Below, piece after piece: positions 1-8,711 of a DNA stretch of 20,987 bases. Numbering within the stretch: the first letter of the stretch is position 1; the number at the start of each line of letters is the position of its first letter. Source of the DNA: Syntrophaceae bacterium UBA7544 (lineage in GTDB: Bacteria; Desulfobacterota; Syntrophia; Syntrophales; Smithellaceae); the NCBI GenBank assembly GCA_002479215.1, contig DLME01000292.1:1-20987 (forward strand), in the 5' to 3' direction. The notes under the pieces were generated by a model that saw nothing but the letters and a program-made list of their open reading frames with translations, made no database searches and was not told the DNA's origin. Position numbers and translations under genes: made by a program.

Positions 1-2
1 TT

Positions 3-1637
3 GCCTCTTTTGGCCGAAAACTCGCTGCTGCAGGAGCTAATATGTTGGGCGGCTGTTGCGGGACAACACCGGCACATATTAAAAAACTCGCCCAAATAAC
101 GGCAAATATCAAACCCAAAGCACCGCGGAGAAAGTCAATTGCCGCGCTGAGCTCAGCGCGTGGATTTTTGCACTTCGGCAAGAATCAATCTCTTTTAATA
201 GTTGGAGAACGGATTAATCCTACAGGAAAGAAATCATTACAGCAAGAATTAACCGAAGGAAAAACAGCCATCCTTCGCCAGATGGCTCTGGAGCAGGAAA
301 AGCAAGGTGCAAGTTTACTAGACGTGAATGTCGGCCAGCCGGGTATAGACGAAGTTAAAACAATCAAAACCGCAATAAGCCTTTTGACGACAGTATCCAA
401 ATTACCTCTGGTGATAGATTCTTCCAGAATAGAAGCCATCGAAGCTGCTCTCAGGATTTATCCCGGCCGGATGCTGATCAACTCCATCTCCGGTGAAAAA
501 GAAAAAATGAAAAGACTTCTGCCACTGGCCGCCAAATACGGCGCCATGTTCATTCTTCTGCCTTTGACCGACGGCGAAATACCATCTACGACCAAAAAGC
601 GCCAGAGCATCATCAATTATATCTTTCAGGCAGCGAAAAAATATGGCTTTACTAAAGATGATTTTATTGTGGATGGTCTGGTCATGGCCGTCGCTTCCGA
701 TCCCCAAGCCGCCAAAGAAACTTTAAAGACCCTTAGTTGGTGTACGGAGAGCTTTAAATGTAAAACCATTTTGGGACTTTCTAATGTTTCCTTCGGAATG
801 CCCGGACGTCCCTGGCTTAACGCGGGCTTTCTGGCGATGGCGCAATTATGCGGTTTGACTATGGCTATTGCCAATCCGGCCAGCACGGAAATAATGAATA
901 TAACCAAAGCGGGAGATGTTCTTACAGCGAAAGATAAAAGCGCGCAGAGTTTTATCGACCATTTTTCGGCACAAGCCGGTGTTGATTCCAGTATTGCCGC
1001 AAAAACAATTCTTACACCACAGGAAAAAATAACCAGTGCGATTATGGAAGGGAATCGGGAAAATATAGTTCTTTTAATCAAATCCGCTTTATCTTCAGAA
1101 TGTTCAGCCCTCGAATTAGTCGATAAGGTTATGATTCCCGCAATAGTTAAAGTAGGCGATTTATACGAAAAGAAGGTTTATTTTTTGCCGCAACTTATGG
1201 CCGCAGCGGAAACAATGAAAAAAGCGCTCAATTATTTGGAGCCGCAATTAAAGAAAACCGCTGCCGGAGATAAAGGCAAAATAATACTGGCAACTGTAAA
1301 GGGTGATATTCACGATATAGGAAAAAATATTGTTGCGCTTCTTTTAAGGAACTATGGCTATTATGTTATTGATTTGGGCAAGGATGTCGCCGCGGAAATA
1401 ATAATCGCCTCTGCAAAAAAGGAAAAGCCGGATGTGATCGGCCTTTCCGCGTTGATGACAACAACGATGGTCAACATGAAGGAAGTAATTACGCTGGCCC
1501 GGAAACACGAAGTAAAAGAAGCCTTTCTAATCGGCGGCGCAGTTGTTACAGAAACTTATGCTCAGTCCATCGGCGCGTCTTTTGCGAAGGACGGTGTAGA
1601 AGCTGTTAAAGTAGTTGAAAAATTAATTAAAAGATAG
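3..1637 (+). CDS. metH: Cobalamin-dependent methionine synthase, 3' part (no reactivation domain)
   Basis: Transfers a methyl group from methyltetrahydrofolate through cobalamin to homocysteine, giving methionine; cytosolic. The frame is open from base 3, so the start lies upstream of the window. The first visible residues end the homocysteine-binding module: GGCCGTTP carries two of the three zinc-ligand cysteines, the third being outside the window. A pterin-binding TIM barrel follows (VGERINPTG, then DVNVGQPGID and VIDSS, roughly visible residues 65-320). The cobalamin cap and Rossmann domain come last, with the axial-ligand motif GDIHDIGKN (the DxHxxG His is visible residue 437). The protein stops about 110 residues after that motif, so the AdoMet-binding reactivation domain of E. 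coli MetH is absent; this three-module form is known in Thermotoga and many anaerobes. First gene of a plus-strand run, 13 bp before the tonB-like gene. Very confident in family. Confidence 0.95.
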   Translation, partial: ASFGRKLAAAGANMLGGCCGTTPAHIKKLAQITANIKPKAPRRKSIAALSSARGFLHFGKNQSLLIVGERINPTGKKSLQQELTEGKTAILRQMALEQEKQGASLLDVNVGQPGIDEVKTIKTAISLLTTVSKLPLVIDSSRIEAIEAALRIYPGRMLINSISGEKEKMKRLLPLAAKYGAMFILLPLTDGEIPSTTKKRQSIINYIFQAAKKYGFTKDDFIVDGLVMAVASDPQAAKETLKTLSWCTESFKCKTILGLSNVSFGMPGRPWLNAGFLAMAQLCGLTMAIANPASTEIMNITKAGDVLTAKDKSAQSFIDHFSAQAGVDSSIAAKTILTPQEKITSAIMEGNRENIVLLIKSALSSECSALELVDKVMIPAIVKVGDLYEKKVYFLPQLMAAAETMKKALNYLEPQLKKTAAGDKGKIILATVKGDIHDIGKNIVALLLRNYGYYVIDLGKDVAAEIIIASAKKEKPDVIGLSALMTTTMVNMKEVITLARKHEVKEAFLIGGAVVTETYAQSIGASFAKDGVEAVKVVEKLIKR

Positions 1638-1650
1638 AGGCTTTTGCCAG

Positions 1651-2376
1651 GTGGAATTAATCAAACGGGAAAAGAAAATACAAAAAATGATATCGGCAGT
1701 TTGCTTTTCACTGCTCATTCACGCTGGCGCGGGAACGCTTTTAGTCTTTAGTCCGTTAAGTGATCCAATCTCCTCCCCCCGCCTAAATGGATTAAATTTT
1801 GTTTGGGTTTCGCTTACCGCTAAAAACAACGGCATTACCGTTCAAAAGACACTACCTCATCAGCTGGCGCTTAAAGAGAAAAGACTGGTTATAAACTCCT
1901 CAGAGCCTAAAGAACAAAACTCCCAGCCGAGGACTGCGTCAGTATTTGCCGCAATGGAATCAGCCCACCCCATTAAATTAGCGAGCTACGAAGGATACGA
2001 TAAAGGGGCGACTGAAGAAACTTCAAGTAATATGAATGCACAAAACACAAATCCAGCCGCTGGAGATATATCCAGAACCGGCGCTTTAACTGCTTATCCT
2101 CTATACAGGGAAAATATACCGCCGGTGTATCCGGAAATAGCACGCGTTCGCGGTTATGAAGGAGTTGTTTTAGTGGCCGCGGAAATTTTGCCTAATGGCC
2201 GTGTGGGAAATATGAAAATTAGAAAATCATCCGGCTATGCCATCTTGGACCAATCGGCACTCGAAGGCGTAAAACCTTGGAAATTCGAACCGGCAAAGAA
2301 ATCCGGTAAACCCTTTACAATTTGGGTGGAAGTGCCTATCAAATTTGTATTACATAATCATAATCCTCAATCATAA
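1651..2376 (+). CDS. TonB-family energy transducer (short)
   Basis: Predicted inner-membrane-anchored periplasmic protein passing proton-motive-force energy to outer-membrane TonB-dependent receptors. At 241 residues, it has a basic N-terminus (KREKK), one hydrophobic segment at about residues 13-34, a low-complexity periplasmic linker to about 145, and a C-terminal TonB fold with PPVYPEIARVRGYEGVV, GRVGNMKIRKSSGY and KPWKFEPA. The start is GTG with GAGG about 10 bp upstream. The gene begins 13 bp after the metH stop and ends 31 bp before pyrE, so it probably shares their transcript. No exbB/exbD or receptor gene is in the window. The linker lacks the long Pro-Glu/Pro-Lys run of E. coli TonB. 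Its receptor is unknown; neighbouring metH makes vitamin B12 uptake a thought, not a conclusion. Confidence 0.85.
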   Translation: MELIKREKKIQKMISAVCFSLLIHAGAGTLLVFSPLSDPISSPRLNGLNFVWVSLTAKNNGITVQKTLPHQLALKEKRLVINSSEPKEQNSQPRTASVFAAMESAHPIKLASYEGYDKGATEETSSNMNAQNTNPAAGDISRTGALTAYPLYRENIPPVYPEIARVRGYEGVVLVAAEILPNGRVGNMKIRKSSGYAILDQSALEGVKPWKFEPAKKSGKPFTIWVEVPIKFVLHNHNPQS

Positions 2377-2407
2377 GTAAAATTTAAATCCATTAACGGG
2401 GAAAAAA

Positions 2408-2998
2408 ATGACTATTACTGAAATGAAAGAAAGGCTGGGTGAAATAATTATCGAGCGGTCTTTTAAATACAGTGATAATCCCCCTTTTACTCTGGCTTCC
2501 GGAAAAAAAAGCAATTATTACTTCAATTGCAAACCGACTACGCTTGATCCCGAAGGCATGAACCTCATCGGAACACTTCTTTTTAACATGCTTAAAAATA
2601 GTGAAATTACGGCAGCGGGAGGACTCACCCTGGGGGCCGATCCGATAGCGAATGCGCTTTCGGTCATATCATATCAAAAAGGTAAACCGATAAAATCATT
2701 TATTGTCCGTAAAGACGTTAAAGATCACGGCACGAAAAGCTCGATTGAAGGCAATGTCAGACCGGGTGAAAAAGTCGTCATTATCGATGATGTCATAACG
2801 ACTGGCGGATCCACCATCATTGCCATCGAACAGGCTCACGAAGCAGGGCTTATTGTGGATAGGGTTATAACACTTATTGACCGCGAGGAGGGCGGCCGGG
2901 AAAATATTCTTAAGCACATTGATCATGTAGAATCAGTTTTCACCAGAACCGAAATAATGGCTCTTCGGGCAAAACTAAATAAGGGCGGCAACATTTGA
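2408..2998 (+). CDS. pyrE: Orotate phosphoribosyltransferase
   Basis: Joins orotate and PRPP to make orotidine 5'-monophosphate in de novo pyrimidine synthesis; cytosolic, normally a dimer. The 196-residue length fits the family. The PRPP-binding loop is plain: VVIIDDVITTGGST at about residues 121-134. The catalytic loop (VRKDVKDHGTKSSIEG, about residues 99-114) and the early FTLASGKKSNYYFNCK motif are also present. The ATG is preceded by GGGG seven bases upstream. It lies 31 bp after the tonB-like gene, and its TGA overlaps an ATG that opens a 30-codon hydrophobic reading frame running toward the peptidase gene. No pyrimidine neighbour is present, so it may be expressed with metH. Confidence 0.96.
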   Translation: MTITEMKERLGEIIIERSFKYSDNPPFTLASGKKSNYYFNCKPTTLDPEGMNLIGTLLFNMLKNSEITAAGGLTLGADPIANALSVISYQKGKPIKSFIVRKDVKDHGTKSSIEGNVRPGEKVVIIDDVITTGGSTIIAIEQAHEAGLIVDRVITLIDREEGGRENILKHIDHVESVFTRTEIMALRAKLNKGGNI

Positions 2999-3102
2999 TG
3001 AAAAAATGTCCAGCCGTTTTTATTTTTTTTATTTATAGCCTTGCTTTTTTCCGGATTAATTCTTTTATTATTGTAAAAGTAATTCAATGAAGGATTTTTC
3101 AT

Positions 3103-6084
3103 ATGGCCGATCAATCAAAATTCCCCCAGCCGACACTGCAAGCCGGGAATAAATTGCACGGATTTAAAGTACTGCGCGTGGAAATAATCCCGGCCATGCG
3201 GCTTGTCGCCTACGAGATCGAGCATGAAAAAACCGGCGCTAAAGTTCTGCATCTGCATTCATTGGACCGGGAAAATTTATATGCCATCGGCTTTCGTACA
3301 CCACCTGAGGATTCGACCGGACTGCCGCATATTCTCGAACATTCCGTGTTGGCGGGATCGACAAAATATCCACTCAAAGACGTCTTTAAGGAATTGATGC
3401 GCTCCACACTGCAGACTTTCATCAACGCTTTCACCTACCCCGATAAAACCATTTATCCGGTCGCTAGCCAGATCAAAGCTGATTTTTACAATCTGGCGCG
3501 TGTCTATACTGATCTGGTTTTGCATCCGCGTCTATTGAAAGAAACTTTTTTTCAGGAAGGGCATCACCTGGAATTTGTTGTGCCGGACGATTTGACAAGC
3601 GATCTGACTATTTCCGGTATCGTTTACAATGAAATGAAAGGAGCCTACTCCTCTCCGGATTCTCTGATGTACAAAGCTATCCAGGAAAACCTCTACCCGG
3701 ATAGTGTTTACTCTTATGATTCCGGCGGTGACCCTGATGTTATTCCCCAACTTACATACGAGCAATTTAAGAATTTTCACCGGACTTATTATTCTCCATC
3801 CAATGCGCGGTTTTTTATCTATGGCGATATAGAAACAGCGGAGCATCTCGTTTTCTTAACTGAGATGCTGGTCGGATTCGACCGTACGGAAGTTGATTCC
3901 TCTATTAAAAGCCAGCCACGCCTGAGCGCGCCTCGCCAGGTGGTAAGCAGCTATCCCGTGGGGAAAGAAGAATCCCTAGAGCACAAAACAATGGTTAATG
4001 TTGCCTGGATGTTGGCGGAAAATAAGGATTATGAAACAGCGCTTTTTTTGGAAATTATTTCCGGGCTGCTTGTCGGCAGCGCAGCCAGCCCCCTGCGCAA
4101 GGCGCTCATTGATTCCGGGCTGGGCGAAGATCTGACACCGGTCAGCGGCATGGAGTCTGATTTGAAACAACTAATGTTCTGCGCCGGCCTGAGAAATGCG
4201 CAAAGCGCGGATATTCAAAAAATTGAAAAGCTCATTTTTGATACACTACAAAAGATTGTTACAGAAGGATTTGAGCGAGACTTGATAGAGGGCATCCTTC
4301 ACCAAGTTGAATTTCACGGCAAGGAAATTTTCCGCGGTTCTTATCCTTTTGGTATTTCGCTCATGGGAACTGTTTTTCAGACATGGCTCTATGATGGTGA
4401 TCCGTTAATCAGTCTTGATTTTCCGCGGGAAATAGAGAATATCCGCAAGCGCTGGACAACCGATCCGCAGATATTCCAGAGGATGACAAAAAAGTGGCTA
4501 TTGGACAATCGGCATCGCCTTCTCGCGGTGATGGAACCGGATCTTGATTTCAGTGAAAAAAAAGAAAAAAATTTTCTGGACAAAATGGCCGGGCTTAAAG
4601 CCGGACTTTCCCCGGATGAACTCCAAAAGATCAACACTCAGGAACAACAGCTCAAAATCTTTCAGTCGGAGGCAGATTCACCGGAGGCTGCAGCGACCAT
4701 ACCAAAACTAAAAATCGAAGACATTCCGAAAGCGGTGGAAACAATTCCCTCAGGCAATAGTATGCTGGCCGATGTCAAGACTCTCGATCATGACATTTTT
4801 ACCAACGGCATTGCTTATATTGACCTCGCTTTTGATATTGCGCATGTGCCCGAGGAGCTTCAACTTTATCTGCCGCTTCTGGGCAAGATCATGAGCGGCA
4901 TGGGAGCGGCAGGTTTTACTTATGAAGAAATGGACAAGCGTATCGCTCTCACCATGGGGGGATTCGGTTATGACCTAGCGGCCGGCTTTTCTGTTGATGC
5001 AAATGCAATCTGGCAGAAAATGATCTTTTCTTTTAAAGCGCTTTACCGTAATTTACCGGAAGCGATCAATATTGTCAGCGATATCCTGTGTGCCGGAGAT
5101 TTGGATCAGGAAGCAAGAATGCGCGATTTAATCGTCGAGCGAAAAAATAATCTGCAATCCGCTATCATCCCGTCCGGCCATATTTTTGCCAAAAGAGCGG
5201 CAGGAGCGGCGCTTACCCTACCCGCATATCGCGATGAGCAGTGGCACGGCCGCACCCAACTCAGATTTGTTCAGCACAAAGCAGACAATTTCGATTCAGC
5301 AAAAATTGACCTGCGCGAAAAACTGCAACTGTTGAAGTCAATAATCTTCAGCAAAGAAAACCTGCTTGTAAATATAACGGCCGAAGATCAGGGCTTAAAA
5401 CTGGTTAAAGAAAATATTTTACATCTTCTGCAGAAACTGTTTCCCCCGGCGGCCCGACAGGCGCAAACTCCGCCCCGGCTGGCGCCGGTTTATGCAGGCA
5501 TTGTCGTTCCCACACAAGTATCCTATGTTGCCCGTGTTATGAAAGCTACTGCATATAATGATCCGGTTTCCCCGATGCTGATGCTGGCAGCCAAAGAACT
5601 CTCCAACAGCTATCTTTACAAACACATCCGGGTGCAGGGCGGCGCCTACGGTGGAATGTCTTCCTTTGATCCGTCGCTGGGACTGTTTTCATTTATTTCT
5701 TATCGCGACCCGCATATTACGGAAACACTGCAAATATATAAAGACGCGCAGGACTTTTTTTCCCGCAAAGAAATGGCCGCAGCCGATTTGGAAAAGGACA
5801 TCATCAGCACCATCGGCATGCTCGACAAACCTATAGATCCGGCAGGCCGCGGTTATGTCGCGATGGTACGGTTTTTTGGCGGAGCTACAGACGAAATGCG
5901 GCAGAAATTCCGAGATGATGTTTTATCCGCAACACCGAAGAAGATGAAGGAAACATTGAAAACCTATTTCGGGGAGGCAGCTAAATCCAAAGCGGTTGCG
6001 GTTTACTCCGCCCAGGAAAAGTTGAATGAAGCCAATAAACGACTGGATAAAAAACTCGTTTTGGAAAATCTTTTTGAGTCCTAG
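3103..6084 (+). CDS. PreP/Cym1-type zinc metallopeptidase (M16C, insulinase family)
   Basis: Large zinc peptidase that degrades oligopeptides inside a closed two-half chamber; mitochondrial and plastid PreP clear targeting peptides and bacterial relatives are thought to recycle peptides. The 993-residue length matches the family. The inverted zinc motif HxxEH is in GLPHILEHSVLAGS (His76, Glu79, His80), and the distal zinc-ligand Glu is Glu177 in VYNEMKGAYSSPDSL. Four M16-type repeats and the M16C-associated middle domain fit in order. A late VQGGAYGG segment (about residue 845) is the usual substrate-contacting stretch of the C-terminal half. No signal peptide is seen, so it is probably cytosolic. 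The start is ATG with AAGGA nine bases upstream. It is the last gene of the plus-strand run and meets the next gene tail to tail, with no canonical terminator hairpin in the 71-bp gap. Confidence 0.93.
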   Translation: MADQSKFPQPTLQAGNKLHGFKVLRVEIIPAMRLVAYEIEHEKTGAKVLHLHSLDRENLYAIGFRTPPEDSTGLPHILEHSVLAGSTKYPLKDVFKELMRSTLQTFINAFTYPDKTIYPVASQIKADFYNLARVYTDLVLHPRLLKETFFQEGHHLEFVVPDDLTSDLTISGIVYNEMKGAYSSPDSLMYKAIQENLYPDSVYSYDSGGDPDVIPQLTYEQFKNFHRTYYSPSNARFFIYGDIETAEHLVFLTEMLVGFDRTEVDSSIKSQPRLSAPRQVVSSYPVGKEESLEHKTMVNVAWMLAENKDYETALFLEIISGLLVGSAASPLRKALIDSGLGEDLTPVSGMESDLKQLMFCAGLRNAQSADIQKIEKLIFDTLQKIVTEGFERDLIEGILHQVEFHGKEIFRGSYPFGISLMGTVFQTWLYDGDPLISLDFPREIENIRKRWTTDPQIFQRMTKKWLLDNRHRLLAVMEPDLDFSEKKEKNFLDKMAGLKAGLSPDELQKINTQEQQLKIFQSEADSPEAAATIPKLKIEDIPKAVETIPSGNSMLADVKTLDHDIFTNGIAYIDLAFDIAHVPEELQLYLPLLGKIMSGMGAAGFTYEEMDKRIALTMGGFGYDLAAGFSVDANAIWQKMIFSFKALYRNLPEAINIVSDILCAGDLDQEARMRDLIVERKNNLQSAIIPSGHIFAKRAAGAALTLPAYRDEQWHGRTQLRFVQHKADNFDSAKIDLREKLQLLKSIIFSKENLLVNITAEDQGLKLVKENILHLLQKLFPPAARQAQTPPRLAPVYAGIVVPTQVSYVARVMKATAYNDPVSPMLMLAAKELSNSYLYKHIRVQGGAYGGMSSFDPSLGLFSFISYRDPHITETLQIYKDAQDFFSRKEMAAADLEKDIISTIGMLDKPIDPAGRGYVAMVRFFGGATDEMRQKFRDDVLSATPKKMKETLKTYFGEAAKSKAVAVYSAQEKLNEANKRLDKKLVLENLFES

Positions 6085-6155
6085 ATTATATGTAACCTTG
6101 ATGATTATTTCTTTTTTAAAAAGCTGCATTTACCCTGCATCAAAAAAGTATCCTT

Positions 6156-7682
6156 TCAACTCCTTTTTTCAATCTGTTCGATCAGATTATTGAAAATCAA
6201 CCGGTGAAACGGCAGGAATATATACCAGTATATTTTCCCCAACAGATTATGTGTATAATAATGGGCAATGATGGACAACTTTCTTTTATCAGTTTCATCC
6301 TTAATATTGAATTCCAGCCATGCTCTTCCGGGAAGTTTCATCTCTGCTCGCAAGAGAAGGCGCTTGTTCGGCTGAATATCTTCCGCGCGCCAAAAATCTA
6401 TTACATCATCAATTTTTAGAGTAGTCTGGCTTTTTCTGCCCCTAGACGTTCCTACTCCAAGAAAAATCCGGTCGATTGCCCCTCGCAGCCGCCACATCCA
6501 GTTATTGGCAAACCATCCTCCTTTACCGCCCACCCGGCAAATGGATTGGAAAAGTGAAGACGCTTTCTTTTCGGTAATCAGTGAGTAAGAAGCACTGTAT
6601 TGAGGGTCGCCTACGCATTCATGAAGTTTCATGGCCAGTTCGTAAGCAGGGGGATAAGCGTCAGACCAGCGAGTATGGATATTATCCTGCTCTTCACGGT
6701 TCATCGCTCTTATTATGGCTTCTTTATAGCCTATGGTCTGGAACGGCAAAATTTCTTTTATCGAATTATCCTGACAAATAACTTCATTTTTCAACCCTTC
6801 CATCAAACAGCGGGTGATGGAATCCGGTACAGGAGTTACAAGACTTTCTATATAGGAATAAAAACTGATATTGGAGATGAAGCAGGGAATAAAGAAAGTC
6901 TTTTTATTCATTAATTCCGCTCTGATCCTTAACATATCCTGATAGCTGAGAATATCATTCCCTCCGATATCAAAGGATTTTCCAGAAGCTTCCTTCATTT
7001 CTAAGACACCGACCAGATATTTAACCACATCACGGATGGCAATGGGCTGGCATTTTGTTTTGGCCCAACGCGGAACCAAAATTACGGGAAGTTTTCTTAT
7101 CAGATTCTGAATAATTTCATAAGAAGCGCTTCCTGATCCGATGATAATTGCCGCCCGTAAAATGGTCACGGGAACTTTTCCCCTTTTCAACTCTTGGGCC
7201 ACCTGAATACGGCTTTCTAAATGTGTGGAGAGCTGGGTGTGGGTATCGCCAAGTCCTCCTAAATAAATAATTCGTTTAACCTTCTTCTCTTCTGCAACCA
7301 TTCGAAAGTTCCTGGCTGCCTGTACGTCTGCAGAGGCGAATTCTTTCGGTCCCAAAAGCAGGGAGTGAATCAGATAATACGCGGTATCCACATCTTCCAA
7401 GGCAGCCCTCAAACTTTCGATATTGAGCGCATCAGCCACTACAATTTCCGCTTCCGGCCAATGCTCCTTGTAAATCGGCGAGGCAGCCCGTACCATGACT
7501 TTAAGACTGTATCCACGAGCCAATAGTTCAGGAACCAATCGTCCGCCGATATATCCGGAAGCTCCCGTTACTAAAACCTTACCTATATCCGCTCGCGGTT
7601 GGGAAGGCAAATTATGGCAAAAAATGTTTTCATTTTCCCATGATTGCCCGGTTAAATTATGATCAGTGAAAGAATTTGACAT
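6156..7682 (-). CDS. YbjT-like NAD(P)-binding protein with C-terminal DUF2867
   Basis: Atypical extended-SDR (NmrA/epimerase-like) protein of unknown substrate. Of 508 residues, the N-terminal half is a Rossmann fold with the dinucleotide motif VTGASGYIGGRL at about residues 38-49, then AYYLIHSLL, RIIYLGGLGD and TILRAAIIIGSGSASYE. The last ~150 residues carry DUF2867 features: ASYSLITEKKASSLFQ, NNWMWRLRGAIDRIFLGVG, DFWRAE, LRAEMKLPGRAWLEF and KIYWYIFLPFH. This two-part order is that of E. coli YbjT. A ~30-residue extension precedes the fold. The ATG has AAGGA (complement of 7689-7693) six bases upstream. It follows the FabG-like gene by 74 bp on the same strand, so co-transcription is likely. 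The usual catalytic YxxxK is not obvious; the function remains open. Confidence 0.85.
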   Translation of the reverse strand: MSNSFTDHNLTGQSWENENIFCHNLPSQPRADIGKVLVTGASGYIGGRLVPELLARGYSLKVMVRAASPIYKEHWPEAEIVVADALNIESLRAALEDVDTAYYLIHSLLLGPKEFASADVQAARNFRMVAEEKKVKRIIYLGGLGDTHTQLSTHLESRIQVAQELKRGKVPVTILRAAIIIGSGSASYEIIQNLIRKLPVILVPRWAKTKCQPIAIRDVVKYLVGVLEMKEASGKSFDIGGNDILSYQDMLRIRAELMNKKTFFIPCFISNISFYSYIESLVTPVPDSITRCLMEGLKNEVICQDNSIKEILPFQTIGYKEAIIRAMNREEQDNIHTRWSDAYPPAYELAMKLHECVGDPQYSASYSLITEKKASSLFQSICRVGGKGGWFANNWMWRLRGAIDRIFLGVGTSRGRKSQTTLKIDDVIDFWRAEDIQPNKRLLLRAEMKLPGRAWLEFNIKDETDKRKLSIIAHYYTHNLLGKIYWYIFLPFHRLIFNNLIEQIEKRS

Positions 7683-7756
7683 TCTAGTTCCTTAATAAGT
7701 AAGGTCCTGTCCTTTATTAATTTCTCTTTTTGCGTTTTGCATAAAACAAATCACTG

Positions 7757-8557
7757 TCAACACATGACAGCGCCTCCGTCGACATTTATGGCCTGACCTG
7801 TAATGTTTTTCGCCTCTTCTGAAGTAAGATAAGTTACGAGACTGGCCACATCTTCAGCCGTTTGTGGTCGCTGCAGCGGTGTCAGCGGCTTTACTCGCTC
7901 TTCGAAAATCTCTTCCAGACTCTTCTTCGCCATGGACGAATAGCCGTCTTTCAGCGACTGGGCAAGATTTTTCCAGCTCGACGTATAGACGTAGCCGGGG
8001 CAGACTGCATTTACCGTAATGTTATAGCGGCCAAGTTCTTTGGCTAAAACTTGGGTTAGACCAATGACACCAAATTTTGCCACGCAGTAGCTACCGATGA
8101 GCGCTTCTCCTGACTTTCCCGATATGGATGAGATATTGATAATCCGTCCCCGTTTCCTTGGAATCATCACCTGGGCCACGGCGCGACAACATAGAAACGC
8201 GCTTTTCAGATTTCTTTCAATCGTTTTATCCCAGTTTTCTATAATTGTTTTGGCAATCGGAGCCACACCCGAACCACCACCCACATTATTGACTAGGATA
8301 TCTATCGTACCATAAGCTTCGATAGACTGCCGAATCATTTTATCGACATCAAGCTCCTTGGTGGCGTCGGATTGGAAGGCGATACCTTCGCCACCTTGTA
8401 CGATGATTTCGGTTGCGACATTTTGAGCATCTTCTCTTCTCAGATCCGTCACAATAACCTTAGCACCCTCAGCGGCCAGACGCAAGGCGATTGCCCTGCC
8501 TATTCCGTTTCCTCCGCCTGTTACAATAGCTATTCTATCGTTAATTTTCAAATCCAT
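7757..8557 (-). CDS. FabG-like short-chain dehydrogenase/reductase
   Basis: Classical SDR, probably an NAD(P)-dependent 3-oxoacyl or hydroxy-substrate oxidoreductase; cytosolic. The 266 residues fit the family. Motifs in order: cofactor loop TGGGNGIGR (about residues 13-21), an Asp after the second strand (VTDLRR), NNVGGG in place of NNAG, catalytic Ser in INISSISG, and YCVAK giving the Tyr and Lys. The C-terminus NVDGGAVMC is typical of FabG-like enzymes. I chose the ATG at 8557 because AAGGAGGAA (complement of 8561-8569) precedes it at ideal spacing; the frame is open 19 codons further up without start support. It has its own promoter in the divergent region and lies upstream of the YbjT-like gene. 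Substrate cannot be told; FabG itself is less likely since no acp or fabF is near. Confidence 0.88.
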   Translation of the reverse strand: MDLKINDRIAIVTGGGNGIGRAIALRLAAEGAKVIVTDLRREDAQNVATEIIVQGGEGIAFQSDATKELDVDKMIRQSIEAYGTIDILVNNVGGGSGVAPIAKTIIENWDKTIERNLKSAFLCCRAVAQVMIPRKRGRIINISSISGKSGEALIGSYCVAKFGVIGLTQVLAKELGRYNITVNAVCPGYVYTSSWKNLAQSLKDGYSSMAKKSLEEIFEERVKPLTPLQRPQTAEDVASLVTYLTSEEAKNITGQAINVDGGAVMC

Positions 8558-8560
8558 GTC

Positions 8561-8569
8561 TTCCTCCTT
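8561..8569 (-). promoter_or_regulatory. Strong ribosome binding site for the SDR gene
   Basis: On the minus strand this reads AAGGAGGAA, near-perfect anti-16S complementarity, three bases before the ATG at 8557 (core AGGAGG about five bases away). It decides the start codon against the upstream in-frame extension. Confidence 0.85.
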
Positions 8570-8595
8570 CGACAGCGGACTTATTTGTTGAATCC

Positions 8596-8624
8596 AGTAC
8601 AGCTTTCCTGGCACATTCTGTCAA
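8596..8624 (-). promoter_or_regulatory. Sigma70-type promoter for the SDR gene
   Basis: The minus strand shows a perfect -35 TTGACA (complement of 8619-8624), a 17-bp spacer and a -10 TGTACT (complement of 8596-8601, four of six consensus bases). The implied transcript start is near 8589, giving a leader of about 32 bases that includes the strong ribosome binding site. Confidence 0.6.
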
Positions 8625-8629
8625 GCATT

Positions 8630-8647
8630 ACATTTTTAGCAAAATGT
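8630..8647. promoter_or_regulatory. Perfect dyad between divergent promoters, candidate operator
   Basis: ACATTTT-tagc-AAAATGT is a perfect inverted repeat with 7-bp arms and a 4-bp centre. It fills almost exactly the gap between the two back-to-back -35 boxes (ending at 8624 and starting at 8649), where a dimeric regulator could affect both promoters. No regulator gene lies next to it. The site is AT-rich, so chance is possible. Confidence 0.4.
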
Positions 8648-8648
8648 T

Positions 8649-8678
8649 TTGACATCCTGGACATTAAACTTTTATACT
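8649..8678 (+). promoter_or_regulatory. Sigma70-type promoter for the histidine phosphatase gene
   Basis: Perfect -35 TTGACA (8649-8654), 18-bp spacer and -10 TATACT (8673-8678, five of six consensus bases). The implied start is near 8685, leaving a leader of about 27 bases before the ATG at 8712. Confidence 0.7.
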
Positions 8679-8711
8679 ACTGCCGAAACGCAAAGTTGAG
8701 GATAAAACAAT

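Noticed and set aside
6085..6155. CTTTTTT...AAAAAAG inverted repeat between the converging peptidase and YbjT-like genes as a shared terminator.
   Set aside because: The arms are only A/T-rich with no GC stem, so it does not fit an intrinsic terminator well.
7740..7765. A minus-strand TTGACA at the stop codon of the SDR gene as a separate promoter for the YbjT-like gene.
   Set aside because: No acceptable -10 box at 16-18 bp; co-transcription with the SDR explains expression more simply.
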